From: Actinomycetota bacterium
Lineage (GTDB): Bacteria; Actinomycetota; Nitriliruptoria; Nitriliruptorales; Nitriliruptoraceae
Direction of reading: 5' to 3'
Assembly (NCBI GenBank): GCA_019348135.1
Contig: JAHWJY010000023.1
Span: 1-32,126, forward strand
Length of the DNA: 32,126 bases
Shown here piece by piece: positions 17,001 to 24,656 of this stretch. The notes under the pieces are model-generated. The model saw only the letters and a list, made by a program, of their open reading frames with translations. It was not told the origin of the DNA and made no database searches. The first letter of the stretch is position 1. Each line of letters begins with the position of its first letter. The position numbers were made by a program, and so were the translations under genes.

Positions 17001-17801
17001 ATGGGACGAGGGCTCGCGGTGGTCACGGGGGCGTCGAGCGGCATCGGCGCCGCGACGGCGCGCCTCCTCGCCGGCGACGGCCGTGAGGTCGTGCTGGTCG
17101 CCCGTCGCCGCGAACGCCTCGAGGAGCTCGCCGGCGAGATCGCGGCGGCCGGCGGGACCGCCCACGTCGAGCCGCTCGACGCGAGCGACGGCGACGCCGT
17201 CCTCGACATGGCTGAGCGGGTGCTGCGCCAGCTCGGGACGCCGCACGCGATCGTGAACTCGGCTGGGGCGGGGGAGTGGCGCTGGATCGAGGACACCCCG
17301 CCGGCGGACATGGGACAGATGATGGGGGCGCCGTTCGGGGCCGCCTACAACACGACCCACGCGTTCATGCGGGCGATGCTCGACGCCGGGCGGGGCGTGA
17401 TCGTTCACGTCGGCTCGCCGGCGTCGCTCGCCCCGTGGCCGTCGGCCGTGGCCTACACCGCCTCGCGGTGGGCGCTGCGGGGTATGCACGAGGCGCTGTG
17501 CCAGGACCTCGCCGGCACCGGCGTCCACTCGTGCCACGTCGTGTTCAGCGAGGTGAGCTCGGAGTACTTCGAGGCCAACCCGGGGTCGCACGAGCACATC
17601 CCCAAGGTCGGCTCGACCCTCCTCCGCACGCTCACGCCGGAGCGGTGCGCCGAGGTCATCCGCGACACGATCGCGCGCCCGCGCCGCGAGGTCGTCCACC
17701 CGGTGGAGATGCGGGCGCTGGCGTGGACCAACCAGGTGGCGACGCCGCTGGTCCGGACGCTCGCCCGCGTGACGGGGCGCCGGCGCCCTCAGTCGGAGTG
17801 A
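17001..17801 (+). CDS. SDR family oxidoreductase with altered YxxxK motif
   Basis: The 266-residue short-chain dehydrogenase has the cofactor motif TGASSGIG (9-16) and an Arg-rich ARRRERL segment (34-40) typical of NADP preference. The NNAG motif is altered to NSAG (86-89). Ser139 and Tyr152 are present, but the catalytic lysine position is Arg156 (AYTASRWALRG). Most active SDRs need this lysine, so activity may be changed. The ATG at 17001 follows GGGACGG with short spacing and sits 12 bp after the inverted repeat. The 3' end overlaps the convergent DoxX-like gene by 13 bp. Confidence 0.9.
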   Translation: MGRGLAVVTGASSGIGAATARLLAGDGREVVLVARRRERLEELAGEIAAAGGTAHVEPLDASDGDAVLDMAERVLRQLGTPHAIVNSAGAGEWRWIEDTPPADMGQMMGAPFGAAYNTTHAFMRAMLDAGRGVIVHVGSPASLAPWPSAVAYTASRWALRGMHEALCQDLAGTGVHSCHVVFSEVSSEYFEANPGSHEHIPKVGSTLLRTLTPERCAEVIRDTIARPRREVVHPVEMRALAWTNQVATPLVRTLARVTGRRRPQSE

Positions 17802-18184
17802 CGCCGGGCGATGCGGGCCGACCACCACAGGAGCGGTAGCTGGAGCGGCACGCGCAGCCAGGCGGCCTCGGGGGAGCCGAGCCACCCGGGGGCGCCGCGG
17901 TAGCCACCGTCGACCGCGGCCTGGATGTTGGCGATCCACACCCCGAAGAAGGTCGCGAACGCCGCGATACCGCCCAGGCGCGCCGTGTCGGCGCGGGCGA
18001 GGAGCACGGCGCTGGTCCCCTCCGCGGCCGTGGCCGCCAGGTTCCACGCCGTCGGGTCGCCCGGGAGCCAGTCGGGGACCATGGCCTCGAACACCCGCGG
18101 TCGCGCGAGGTGCAGCACGGTCATCGCGGCGAGCCCGCCGGCGAGCACGTAGCGGGCGCGGCGTTGCCCCGTCGTCTCGGCCAC
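17789..18184 (-). CDS. DoxX-like four-helix membrane protein
   Basis: The 131-residue protein has about four hydrophobic segments (11-27, 46-63, 71-90, 107-122). The motif HLARPRVFEAMVPDWLPGDP (25-44) and the ending WLRVPLQLPLLWWSARIARR are typical of DoxX-like proteins, some of which interact with redox or thiol systems; the function here is unknown. The GTG start at 18184 has AGGAG about 8 nt upstream. It diverges from the protease gene across a 76-bp gap. Confidence 0.8.
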   Translation of the reverse strand: MAETTGQRRARYVLAGGLAAMTVLHLARPRVFEAMVPDWLPGDPTAWNLAATAAEGTSAVLLARADTARLGGIAAFATFFGVWIANIQAAVDGGYRGAPGWLGSPEAAWLRVPLQLPLLWWSARIARRHSD

Positions 18185-18194
18185 GTCCGTCTCC

Positions 18195-18200
18195 TACGCT
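18195..18200 (+). promoter_or_regulatory. Candidate -10 element for the oligopeptidase gene
   Basis: TACGCT lies 60 nt before the GTG at 18261 in the divergent gap. A second TA-rich hexamer, TACGAG at 18216, is nearer but fits less well. Confidence 0.28.
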
Positions 18201-18211
18201 CTCGGACCTGC

Positions 18212-18217
18212 ATCCTA
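18212..18217 (-). promoter_or_regulatory. Candidate -10 element for the DoxX-like gene
   Basis: On the minus strand this reads TAGGAT, 27 nt before the GTG at 18184. It lies downstream of the opposing candidate, so the two would face across each other. Confidence 0.33.
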
Positions 18218-18260
18218 CGAGGCCCGACCGGCCGCCCCTCCCCACCGCTCAGGACCGCCC

Positions 18261-20324
18261 GTGACCGAGCCCACCCCACCCGTCGCCGAGCGACGCCCCG
18301 AGTCGACGGAACGACACGGCGAGACGGTCGTCGACGACTACGGCTGGCTGCGCGACGACGCCCGCCGGGCGTCGGACGTGATCGCCTACCTCGAGGCCGA
18401 GAACGCCTACACCGACGCGATGCTCGCCCACACGGAGGAGCTCCGGACGGAGCTGTTCGAGGAGATCAAGAGCCGTATCAAGCAGACGGACGAGTCCGCG
18501 CCGGTGCCGAAGGACGGCTGGTTCTACTACCACCGCACGGTCGAGGGTGAGCAGTACGCCATCCACGGTCGACGGCGGGGCAGCCTCGACGCCGACGAGC
18601 AGATCGTGCTCGACGAGAACGCGCTGGCCGAGGGGCACGGCTACTTCGCCCTCGGCGGGCTGGCCGTCACCCCGGACCACCGGATCGTGGCCTACTCGAC
18701 CGACGTCGACGGCTCCGAGGTGTTCACGCTGCGGTTCCGCGACCTCGCGACGGGGGAGGACCTCGACGACGTGGTCGAGGGGGTCTCCTACGCGCTGGCG
18801 TGGTTCAACGACTCGGCCACGATCCTCTACACCCGCATGGACGCCGCCAAGCGGCCGTACCAGGTGTGGCGGCACCGTCTCGGCACGGACCCGGCGGACG
18901 ACGTGCTGGTCCACCAGGAGGACGACGAGCGCTTCTGGCTCGGGTGCGGCCGGACCCGCTCGCGGCGGTTCGTGGTGATCGAGGCCGGCAGCAAGGTCAC
19001 GTCCGAGGCCCACGTCCTGGAGGCGGACGACCCGGCGTCGCGGCCGCGGCTGGTGGCCGCCCGGGAGCAGGGCGTCGAGTACGACGTCGCCCATCGCGGC
19101 GACCACTTCTACCTCGTGACCAACGCGGACGGCGCCGAGGACTTCAAGTTGGTCACGGCCCCGGTCGAGCACCCCGGCCGGGAGCACTGGCGGGACCTCG
19201 TGGGCCACCGCCCCGGCGTCCGGCTCGAGGGCGTCGACTGCTTCGCCGGTCACGTCGTCCTCTACGAGCGGGCCGAGGCCCTGACGCGCATCCGCGTGCT
19301 CGTCCCGGAGACGGGCGACGACCACGTCATCGACCAGGCCGAGGACGTCTACGTCGCGGGGCCGGGCCCGAACGCCGAGTACGACACGACGACCCTGCGC
19401 TACGGCTACACGTCGATGGTGACGCCGCGCAGCACCTACGACTACGACGTCCGCACCCGCGAGCGCACGCTCGTGAAGCAGCAGGAGGTGCTCGGCGACG
19501 TCGACCTCGACGCCTACGAGACCACGCGCGAGTGGGCGACGGCGCCGGACGGCACGCGTGTCCCCATCTCGATCGTGCACCGCCGGGGGATCGAGCGGGA
19601 CGGCTCCAACCCCACCGTGCTCTACGCCTACGGCTCCTACGAGATCTCGATCGACCCCGGGTTCAGCTCCCTGCGCCTGTCGCTCCTCGACCGCGGGTTC
19701 GTGTTCGCGCTCGCGCACCCACGCGGTGGCGGCGAGCTCGGCCGGCGCTGGTACGAGGACGGCAAGTACCTCGCCAAGCGCAACACCTTCACCGACGTCA
19801 TCGCCTGCGCCGAGCACCTCGTCGCCGAGGGCTGGACCCGTCCCGGGCGGCTCGGGCTGCGGGGCGGCTCCGCCGGCGGGCTCATGGTCGGGGCGGTCGT
19901 GAACGAGCGGCCGGAGCTGTTCGGTGCCGCCGTCGCCGAGGTCCCCTTCGTCGACGTGGTCTCCACCATGTGGGACGAGACCCTGCCGCTGACCGTCGTC
20001 GAGTACGAGGAGTGGGGCGACCCCAAGGACCCGACCTACTTCGACTACATCCGCTCCTACTCGCCGTACGACAACGTCCGCGCCCAGGACTACCCGGCGA
20101 TGCTCGTGACGGGCGGGCTCAACGACCCGCGCGTCGGCTACTGGGAGCCGGCGAAGTGGGTCGCGAAGCTGCGCACCCTCAAGACGGACGCCAACCCCCT
20201 GCTCCTGAAGATGGAGATGGGCGCCGGTCACGCCGGCCCGTCCGGTCGGTACGACGCGTGGAGGGACGAGGCGCTGGTGCTCGCGTTCCTCCTCGACCGC
20301 CTCGCCGCCACCGTCGGCGCGTGA
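18261..20324 (+). CDS. Oligopeptidase B-type serine peptidase (family S9A)
   Basis: The 687-residue protein has an N-terminal beta-propeller of the prolyl oligopeptidase family (DDYGWLRDDARRASDVIAYL at 25-44, then KSRIKQTDESAPVPKDGWFYY) and a C-terminal alpha/beta hydrolase. The catalytic triad is Ser537 in LRGGSAGGLMVGA, Asp622 in TGGLNDPRVGYWEP and His657 in GAGHAGPSGR. These enzymes cleave short peptides in the cytoplasm, after Arg/Lys for PtrB-type members. There is no signal peptide. The GTG start follows AGGA at 18251. rsmD begins 1 nt after the stop, implying co-transcription. Confidence 0.93.
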   Translation: MTEPTPPVAERRPESTERHGETVVDDYGWLRDDARRASDVIAYLEAENAYTDAMLAHTEELRTELFEEIKSRIKQTDESAPVPKDGWFYYHRTVEGEQYAIHGRRRGSLDADEQIVLDENALAEGHGYFALGGLAVTPDHRIVAYSTDVDGSEVFTLRFRDLATGEDLDDVVEGVSYALAWFNDSATILYTRMDAAKRPYQVWRHRLGTDPADDVLVHQEDDERFWLGCGRTRSRRFVVIEAGSKVTSEAHVLEADDPASRPRLVAAREQGVEYDVAHRGDHFYLVTNADGAEDFKLVTAPVEHPGREHWRDLVGHRPGVRLEGVDCFAGHVVLYERAEALTRIRVLVPETGDDHVIDQAEDVYVAGPGPNAEYDTTTLRYGYTSMVTPRSTYDYDVRTRERTLVKQQEVLGDVDLDAYETTREWATAPDGTRVPISIVHRRGIERDGSNPTVLYAYGSYEISIDPGFSSLRLSLLDRGFVFALAHPRGGGELGRRWYEDGKYLAKRNTFTDVIACAEHLVAEGWTRPGRLGLRGGSAGGLMVGAVVNERPELFGAAVAEVPFVDVVSTMWDETLPLTVVEYEEWGDPKDPTYFDYIRSYSPYDNVRAQDYPAMLVTGGLNDPRVGYWEPAKWVAKLRTLKTDANPLLLKMEMGAGHAGPSGRYDAWRDEALVLAFLLDRLAATVGA

Positions 20325-20325
20325 C

Positions 20326-20889
20326 GTGCGCGTGATCGCGGGGACGGCCAAGGGCCGGCGGCTGAAGGTCCCGCCGGGGGACCGCACGCGGCCCACGAGC
20401 GACCGGGTCAAGGAGGCGCTGTTCTCGAGCCTCCAGCCGGAGCTGCCCGGCGCGTCGGTGCTCGACCTCTTCGCGGGCTCGGGCTCGCTCGGCATCGAGG
20501 CGCTGTCGCGGGGCGCGTCGCACGCGACGTTCGTCGAGCGCCATGACCGCACGTCCCGGGTGCTCGAGGAGAACGTGGCCGCCTGCGGCCTGGGGGACCG
20601 CGCGACCGTCGTCACCGCGGAGGTGCAGGCGGCGCTCGGCTCGCCGGCGGGGGCCCCGTTCGACGTCGCCCTGCTCGACCCGCCGTACGGCACCTCGGAC
20701 GAGGAGCTGGCGGCGGTGCTGGCCTCGCTCGCGCCGCACCTCGCGGACGGCGCGGTGGTGACCGTCGAGCGCGACCGACGGGCGGGCGGACCCGCGTGGC
20801 CGGCGCGCATCGGCCCCGAGCGAGAGCGCCGCTACGGTGACACGGTCATCCACGTCGGTCGCGTGGCGCAGGACGGGTCGGTCGAGTGA
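20326..20889 (+). CDS. rsmD: 16S rRNA (guanine(966)-N2)-methyltransferase RsmD
   Basis: RsmD methylates G966 of 16S rRNA using S-adenosylmethionine during 30S maturation. The 187-residue protein has the N-terminal RVIAGTAKGRRLKVPPG and RPTSDRVKEALFS blocks. The AdoMet loop is VLDLFAGSGSLGIEALSRGA (45-64) and the catalytic motif is LDPPYGT (117-123). The GTG starts 1 nt after the peptidase stop. coaD follows 34 bp later, and the rsmD-coaD pair is a widely conserved arrangement. Confidence 0.95.
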   Translation: MRVIAGTAKGRRLKVPPGDRTRPTSDRVKEALFSSLQPELPGASVLDLFAGSGSLGIEALSRGASHATFVERHDRTSRVLEENVAACGLGDRATVVTAEVQAALGSPAGAPFDVALLDPPYGTSDEELAAVLASLAPHLADGAVVTVERDRRAGGPAWPARIGPERERRYGDTVIHVGRVAQDGSVE

Positions 20890-20923
20890 CCGCTGCGGAG
20901 AGGTCCGAGCTCCAGGAGGCCCC

Positions 20924-21415
20924 GTGAGCGTGTCCGCCGTCATCCCCGGCAGCTTCGACCCCGTGACGATGGGCCACCTCGACATCATCGGGCGGGCGGC
21001 CACCCGCTTCGACGCGGTCGTGGTGGCGGTGCTGACGAATCCGGGCAAGGACCCGCTCTTCAGCGTCGACGAGCGGGTCGACCTCGTCGCCCGGGCCACG
21101 GCGCACCTGCCGAACGTGTCGATCGACACGTTCGAGGGCCTGCTCGTCCACTTCTGCCACGCCCGGGACATCCGCGTCATCTGCAAGGGGCTGCGGGCCG
21201 TCTCGGACTTCGAGTACGAGCTCCAGATGGCCCAGATGAACCAGCGCATGGGCGACGTCGAGACCCTCTTCCTCACGACCAGCCCCGAGTACTCCTACCT
21301 GTCGAGCTCGCTGATCAAGGAGATCGCCCGGTTCGGTGGACCCCTCGAGGGCGTCGTGCCCGACCTCGTCCGCGACGCCCTGCACGCCCGCTTCGGTCCA
21401 CCCCCGGACCGCTGA
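20924..21415 (+). CDS. coaD: Phosphopantetheine adenylyltransferase CoaD
   Basis: CoaD transfers AMP from ATP to 4'-phosphopantetheine, the penultimate step of coenzyme A synthesis. The 163-residue protein has the nucleotidyltransferase motif GSFDPVTMGH (9-18), including the TxGH histidine. KGLRAVSDFEYELQMAQMN (88-106) and YSYLSSSLIKEIA (123-135) complete the active site. The GTG at 20924 is fixed by AGGAGG at 20914-20919. Confidence 0.96.
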   Translation: MSVSAVIPGSFDPVTMGHLDIIGRAATRFDAVVVAVLTNPGKDPLFSVDERVDLVARATAHLPNVSIDTFEGLLVHFCHARDIRVICKGLRAVSDFEYELQMAQMNQRMGDVETLFLTTSPEYSYLSSSLIKEIARFGGPLEGVVPDLVRDALHARFGPPPDR

Positions 21416-21442
21416 CCGCGCCGGAGGAGGCTGGCCCGTCGC

Positions 21443-21448
21443 TACGCT
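21443..21448 (+). promoter_or_regulatory. Candidate -10 element for the SepIVA-like gene
   Basis: TACGCT lies 41 nt before the ATG at 21490, in the 74-bp gap after coaD. It suggests the division gene can be transcribed independently. Confidence 0.37.
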
Positions 21449-21489
21449 CTCCCGACCCCTGGCGCCCCCCCGTGCGAAGGCCCTGACGC

Positions 21490-22032
21490 ATGTCCGAGTA
21501 CGAGCCCACGCCCCAAGGCCCGGGGATGAGCGCCCCGCCGCTCGATCTCGAGGCGAAGCTCCACCAGCTGGAGCAGATGGTCGCCGAGGCCAAGGCGGTG
21601 CCGCTGTCGTCCTCGATCATGCTGAACAAGGCCGAGGTGGACGGGCTCCTGACCGAGATCCGCGCCAGCGTGCCGGAGGAGCTGCGACGGGCGCGCTGGG
21701 TCGTGAAGGAGCGTGACGAGCTCATCGAGGAGGCTCGTATCGAGGCCGACCGGATCCTGGCCGAGGCACGGACCGAGCGGGACCGGCTGATCGCGCGCAC
21801 GGAGGTGGTCCAGGCCGCCGACCGCGAGGCCGAGCGCATCGTCGAGCAGTCCCGCGAGCACGCCCGTCAGATCCGGCTCGAGGCCGAGGACTACGTCGAC
21901 GCCAAGCTCGCCAACTTCGAGGTCGTGCTGCACAAGACGCTCGGGGCGGTCGAGCGCGGGCGCGAGAAGCTGCGCGGCCGGCTCGACACCGACGAGCTCG
22001 CCAGCGACGAGGACGTGCTCGACGAGGAGTAG
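21490..22032 (+). CDS. DivIVA-like coiled-coil protein, SepIVA-like by position
   Basis: The 180-residue protein has a disordered Pro-rich start (1-17), the segment LDLEAKLHQLEQMVAEAKAVPLSSSIMLNKAEVDGLL (18-54), a long charged coiled coil (about 65-165) and an acidic tail. In mycobacteria the DivIVA-domain septation factor SepIVA (Rv2927c) precedes the DUF177 gene in the same way, and MLNKAEVDGLLTEI-type motifs are typical of these proteins. It would act at the division site or in envelope growth. The assignment rests on synteny plus architecture, not on a visible catalytic site. Confidence 0.72.
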   Translation: MSEYEPTPQGPGMSAPPLDLEAKLHQLEQMVAEAKAVPLSSSIMLNKAEVDGLLTEIRASVPEELRRARWVVKERDELIEEARIEADRILAEARTERDRLIARTEVVQAADREAERIVEQSREHARQIRLEAEDYVDAKLANFEVVLHKTLGAVERGREKLRGRLDTDELASDEDVLDEE

Positions 22033-22082
22033 GACCGCCGGACCGCGTCGTCCCGCCCGGCTGCGGGCCCGGGAGCGGCTGG

Positions 22083-22088
22083 TACTCT
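22083..22088 (+). promoter_or_regulatory. Candidate -10 element before DUF177-rpmF
   Basis: TACTCT lies in the 170-bp gap, 114 nt before the GTG at 22203, leaving a long GC-rich leader in which I see no known riboswitch. Confidence 0.3.
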
Positions 22089-22202
22089 GGCCGGCCGCGC
22101 CGGGTGCGCGCCGCGTCGCCGCGGCCCACCGGCATCTCGCCCTTCCTCGCCCTGCCCCCACACATCTCGTCAGGCCCCCCGCCGACCATCCAAGGACCGT
22201 CC

Positions 22203-22742
22203 GTGCGCGTCCCGGTGACCGATCTGATCGGCCACCCCGGAGCTGCCAAGCCGTTCACCGTCACCCTCGAACGCGAGGACGTCGGTGATCCCGGCGCCTC
22301 CTGGGGTCCGGCCGACGACGCCCTGCAGGGCCCGATCGAGCTCGATCTCGACCTGGAATCCGTCGTCGAGGGCATCCTCGTCCGCGGTGACGTGTCGTTC
22401 GCGGTCGAGCTCCCGTGCGCCCGCTGCCTCGAGCCGCAGACGTCCGAGCACACGGTGGCGGTCGCGGAGTTGTTCCCGGACCCCCGGAAGCGCGAAGATG
22501 AGGACGAGGACGACCCGGGATACGAGATCGTCGACGACCTCACGGCCATCGACCTCTCCACCCTGATCCGCGACGCGGTGCTCATGGACCTCCCGGTCCG
22601 GGTGCTCTGCCGCGAGGACTGCCTGGGCCTGTGCCCGGTCTGCGGCACCGATCGCAACGCCGAGGACTGTGGTCACCGCCCCACCGACGAGCCCGATCCG
22701 CGCTGGGCCGCGCTCGCCGATCTCGACCTGCCGGACAGCTAG
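22203..22742 (+). CDS. DUF177 (YceD-like) protein
   Basis: The 179-residue protein belongs to the YceD/DUF177 family, commonly encoded just before rpmF and linked to 23S rRNA or large-subunit biogenesis. It shows VRGDVSFAVELPCARCLEP (60-78), the acidic linker EDEDEDDP and the end block VRVLCREDCLGLCPVCGTDRN. Cysteines at 72, 75, 136, 140, 144 and 147 make zinc binding likely. The GTG at 22203 has AAGGA 6 nt upstream; in-frame upstream codons lack a binding site. Confidence 0.92.
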   Translation: MRVPVTDLIGHPGAAKPFTVTLEREDVGDPGASWGPADDALQGPIELDLDLESVVEGILVRGDVSFAVELPCARCLEPQTSEHTVAVAELFPDPRKREDEDEDDPGYEIVDDLTAIDLSTLIRDAVLMDLPVRVLCREDCLGLCPVCGTDRNAEDCGHRPTDEPDPRWAALADLDLPDS

Positions 22743-22783
22743 CCCCCGGCCCCACCGACAGACACGACGAACGAGGAAGCCCG

Positions 22784-22963
22784 ATGGCCGTCCCGAAGCG
22801 GAAGATGAGCCGGTCGCGGACCCGCCGCCGCAAGGCGCAGTGGTACAAGCTCCGCAAGCCGACCAACGCGACCTGCCCGCGGTGCAAGGACCCGATCCGT
22901 CCCCACACCGTCTGCGCCACCTGCGGCCAGTACCAGGGCCGGACGGCGGTCGAGGTCGACTGA
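22784..22963 (+). CDS. rpmF: 50S ribosomal protein bL32
   Basis: The 59-residue protein starts MAVPKRKMSRSRTRRRKAQW, the diagnostic L32 opening. It is the zinc-binding form, with CPRC (31-34) and CATC (44-47). The ATG has GAGGAAG upstream. It lies between DUF177 and the PlsX-like gene, as in many bacteria. Confidence 0.97.
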   Translation: MAVPKRKMSRSRTRRRKAQWYKLRKPTNATCPRCKDPIRPHTVCATCGQYQGRTAVEVD

Positions 22964-22964
22964 C

Positions 22965-23831
22965 GTGACGCGCATCGCCGTGGACACGGTCCGGGCGGGA
23001 TCCCCCGCCCCGGACGTGGTCCACGGCGTGGTCGTGGCACTCACGAGCGCCCCCGACCTCGAGGTGGCCCTCGTGGGTCCCGTCGCCGCCCTGCGCGACG
23101 CGCTCGGCGGGGCCGGCCCCGCCCTGCCCGCGGACCGGATCGAGCTCGTCGACGCGGCCCGCTCCGTCGGTCCGGACGACGATCCCGTCGTCGTCGTGCG
23201 TGGCCGGCGTGACGCGTCCGTCCGGATCGCGGTCGACCTCCTCCGGACGGGGGCGGTCGACGCGATGGTGTCCGCGGGACCGGCCACCGCGACGGTCGTG
23301 GCCGCCCGGTTCTCCCTCCCACGTGTCCGCGGCCTCCGGGCCCCCGCCCTGGCGGCCGAGGTGGCGCTCGAGGGCGGCTCCGTGACCGTCGTGGACGCCG
23401 GCGCCGAGGCGCACGCGACCGCCGGCACCCTCGTGCGGTACGGCGAGCTGGGGGCCGAACTGGCACGCCGGCGTGGGACGTCCCGGCCGCGCGTGGCGGC
23501 GCTGGCGCCCCTCGGGACGAGCTCACGGGACGCCCGCGAGCTCGGAACCCTCTTCGAGGCGGCCGACCTCGGCGACGGCTCGTTCGTCGGCGCGCGCAGC
23601 CCCGCCGGGGCGCTCGCCGGCGACGTGGACGTGCTCGTCACGCCCGGCGCCGCCGGCGCGATCCTCGTCGACACCGTCCGTGCGCTGCGACCGGCGGACA
23701 CCTGCCACGCCGTGCTCGTCGGGGTGCAGGGCACGGTGGCGACGCTCACCGAAGCGAGGCCGTCGTCGGTGACCGAGGCGCTCCTGGACGTGGTGGCCAT
23801 CGCGGGCCGCGCCCCGACGACGACGCCGTGA
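22965..23831 (+). CDS. Degenerate PlsX-like protein
   Basis: The 288-residue protein sits where plsX is usual (rpmF-plsX-rnc) and keeps the PlsX outline: RIAVDTVRAGSPAPDVVHGVVVAL (3-26), VALVGPVAALRDAL (34-47), VDAMVSAGPATATVVAA (98-114), RAPALAAEV (125-133) and VVDAGAEAHAT (142-152). The hallmark residues of the phosphate acyltransferase are replaced, though: the N-terminal GGD is RAG, SAGNTGA is SAGPATA, and DVGAN is DAGAE. The C-terminal DGFTGN is TPGAAGA. It is also shorter than usual. The frame is intact and coupled to rnc, so it is not an obvious pseudogene. It may have lost acyl-phosphate synthesis or taken a structural role. Confidence 0.7.
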   Translation: MTRIAVDTVRAGSPAPDVVHGVVVALTSAPDLEVALVGPVAALRDALGGAGPALPADRIELVDAARSVGPDDDPVVVVRGRRDASVRIAVDLLRTGAVDAMVSAGPATATVVAARFSLPRVRGLRAPALAAEVALEGGSVTVVDAGAEAHATAGTLVRYGELGAELARRRGTSRPRVAALAPLGTSSRDARELGTLFEAADLGDGSFVGARSPAGALAGDVDVLVTPGAAGAILVDTVRALRPADTCHAVLVGVQGTVATLTEARPSSVTEALLDVVAIAGRAPTTTP

Positions 23832-24532
23832 GCGCGTCCCCCGAGGCGCCGCTGGGGGCCGACCTCGCGCGTGAGCTGGGCATCCGCTTCGAGGACCCGG
23901 CCCTGCTCGAGCTCGCGCTGACCCACCGCTCCTTCGCCTTCGAGCAGGGCGGCATCGCCACCAACGAGCGCCTCGAGTTCCTCGGGGACGCGGTGCTCGC
24001 GCTGGTCGTCACCGACGAGATCTTCCACGCGCACCCGGACGCCGCCGAGGGCCGGCTGGCCAAGCTGCGCTCGGCCGCCGTCAAGACGGGCTCGCTGGCG
24101 CGGATGGCGCGTCGCATCGGGCTCGGTCGCTACGTCCGGTTGGGCAGGGGCGAGACCAACTCCGGGGGCGCCGACAAGGACTCGATCCTCGCCGACACGT
24201 TCGAGGCGCTGCTCGGGGCGTACTACCTCGACCAGGGCTACGCCGCCGTCGACGACCTCGTGCGCGGGCTGTTCCGCGAGCGGCTCGCGGAGCTCGCGGG
24301 ACGTGGCGCCGCGCTGGACTACAAGACCTCGCTCCAGGAGTACGTCGCCGCCACCTTCGAGTCGATGCCGCACTACGCCGTCACCGACGAGGGACCCGAC
24401 CACGAGAAGGTGTTCACGGCCGAGGTGTCCGTCGCCGGCCGCGTCGTCGGGCACGGCACCGGCCGGAGCAAGAAGGAGGCCGAGCAGGAGGCCGCCCGCG
24501 AGGCGTACCTGCTCCTCACGACCGAGGGGTGA
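23828..24532 (+). CDS. rnc: Ribonuclease III
   Basis: RNase III cleaves double-stranded RNA and processes rRNA precursors. The 234-residue protein has the signature NERLEFLGDA (46-55), the second acidic pair Asp123/Glu126 in DTFEALLGA and a C-terminal dsRNA-binding domain. That domain runs from DYKTSLQEYVAA to GRSKKEAEQEAAREAYLLL. The GTG overlaps the PlsX-like stop (GTGA), indicating translational coupling. Confidence 0.96.
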   Translation: MSASPEAPLGADLARELGIRFEDPALLELALTHRSFAFEQGGIATNERLEFLGDAVLALVVTDEIFHAHPDAAEGRLAKLRSAAVKTGSLARMARRIGLGRYVRLGRGETNSGGADKDSILADTFEALLGAYYLDQGYAAVDDLVRGLFRERLAELAGRGAALDYKTSLQEYVAATFESMPHYAVTDEGPDHEKVFTAEVSVAGRVVGHGTGRSKKEAEQEAAREAYLLLTTEG

Positions 24533-24581
24533 CCGGCGACGGCGCCCCGCGCGGTCGCCCCGCGGCCCCCGCGGACCCGAC

Positions 24582-24587
24582 TACGGT
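24582..24587 (+). promoter_or_regulatory. Candidate -10 element for the Fpg-like gene
   Basis: TACGGT lies 69 nt before the TTG at 24657, in the 124-bp gap after rnc. Confidence 0.33.
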
Positions 24588-24656
24588 GTGCTGCCAGATC
24601 CCCGTACGACCGCACGCGACGGGCCGTGCCGGCCCCCCACAGCAGGAGGACGACCG

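Noticed and set aside
14732-17311. An 859-codon minus-strand frame opposite recG and the SDR gene
   Set aside because: It mirrors the recG codon pattern and crosses the inverted repeat; the plus-strand recG motifs are complete.
21394-21411. Hairpin CGGTCC/GGACCG near the end of coaD
   Set aside because: It is a 6-bp stem inside the coding end with no T-tract, too weak to call a terminator.
22965-23831. plsX-like gene as a frameshifted pseudogene
   Set aside because: The frame is open throughout, ends in GTGA overlap with rnc and keeps the fold outline, so loss is by substitution, not disruption.
24303-24656. Upstream extension of the Fpg-like frame to an earlier start
   Set aside because: It overlaps the end of rnc in another frame, is low-complexity, and the AGGAGG at 24644-24649 points to the TTG at 24657.
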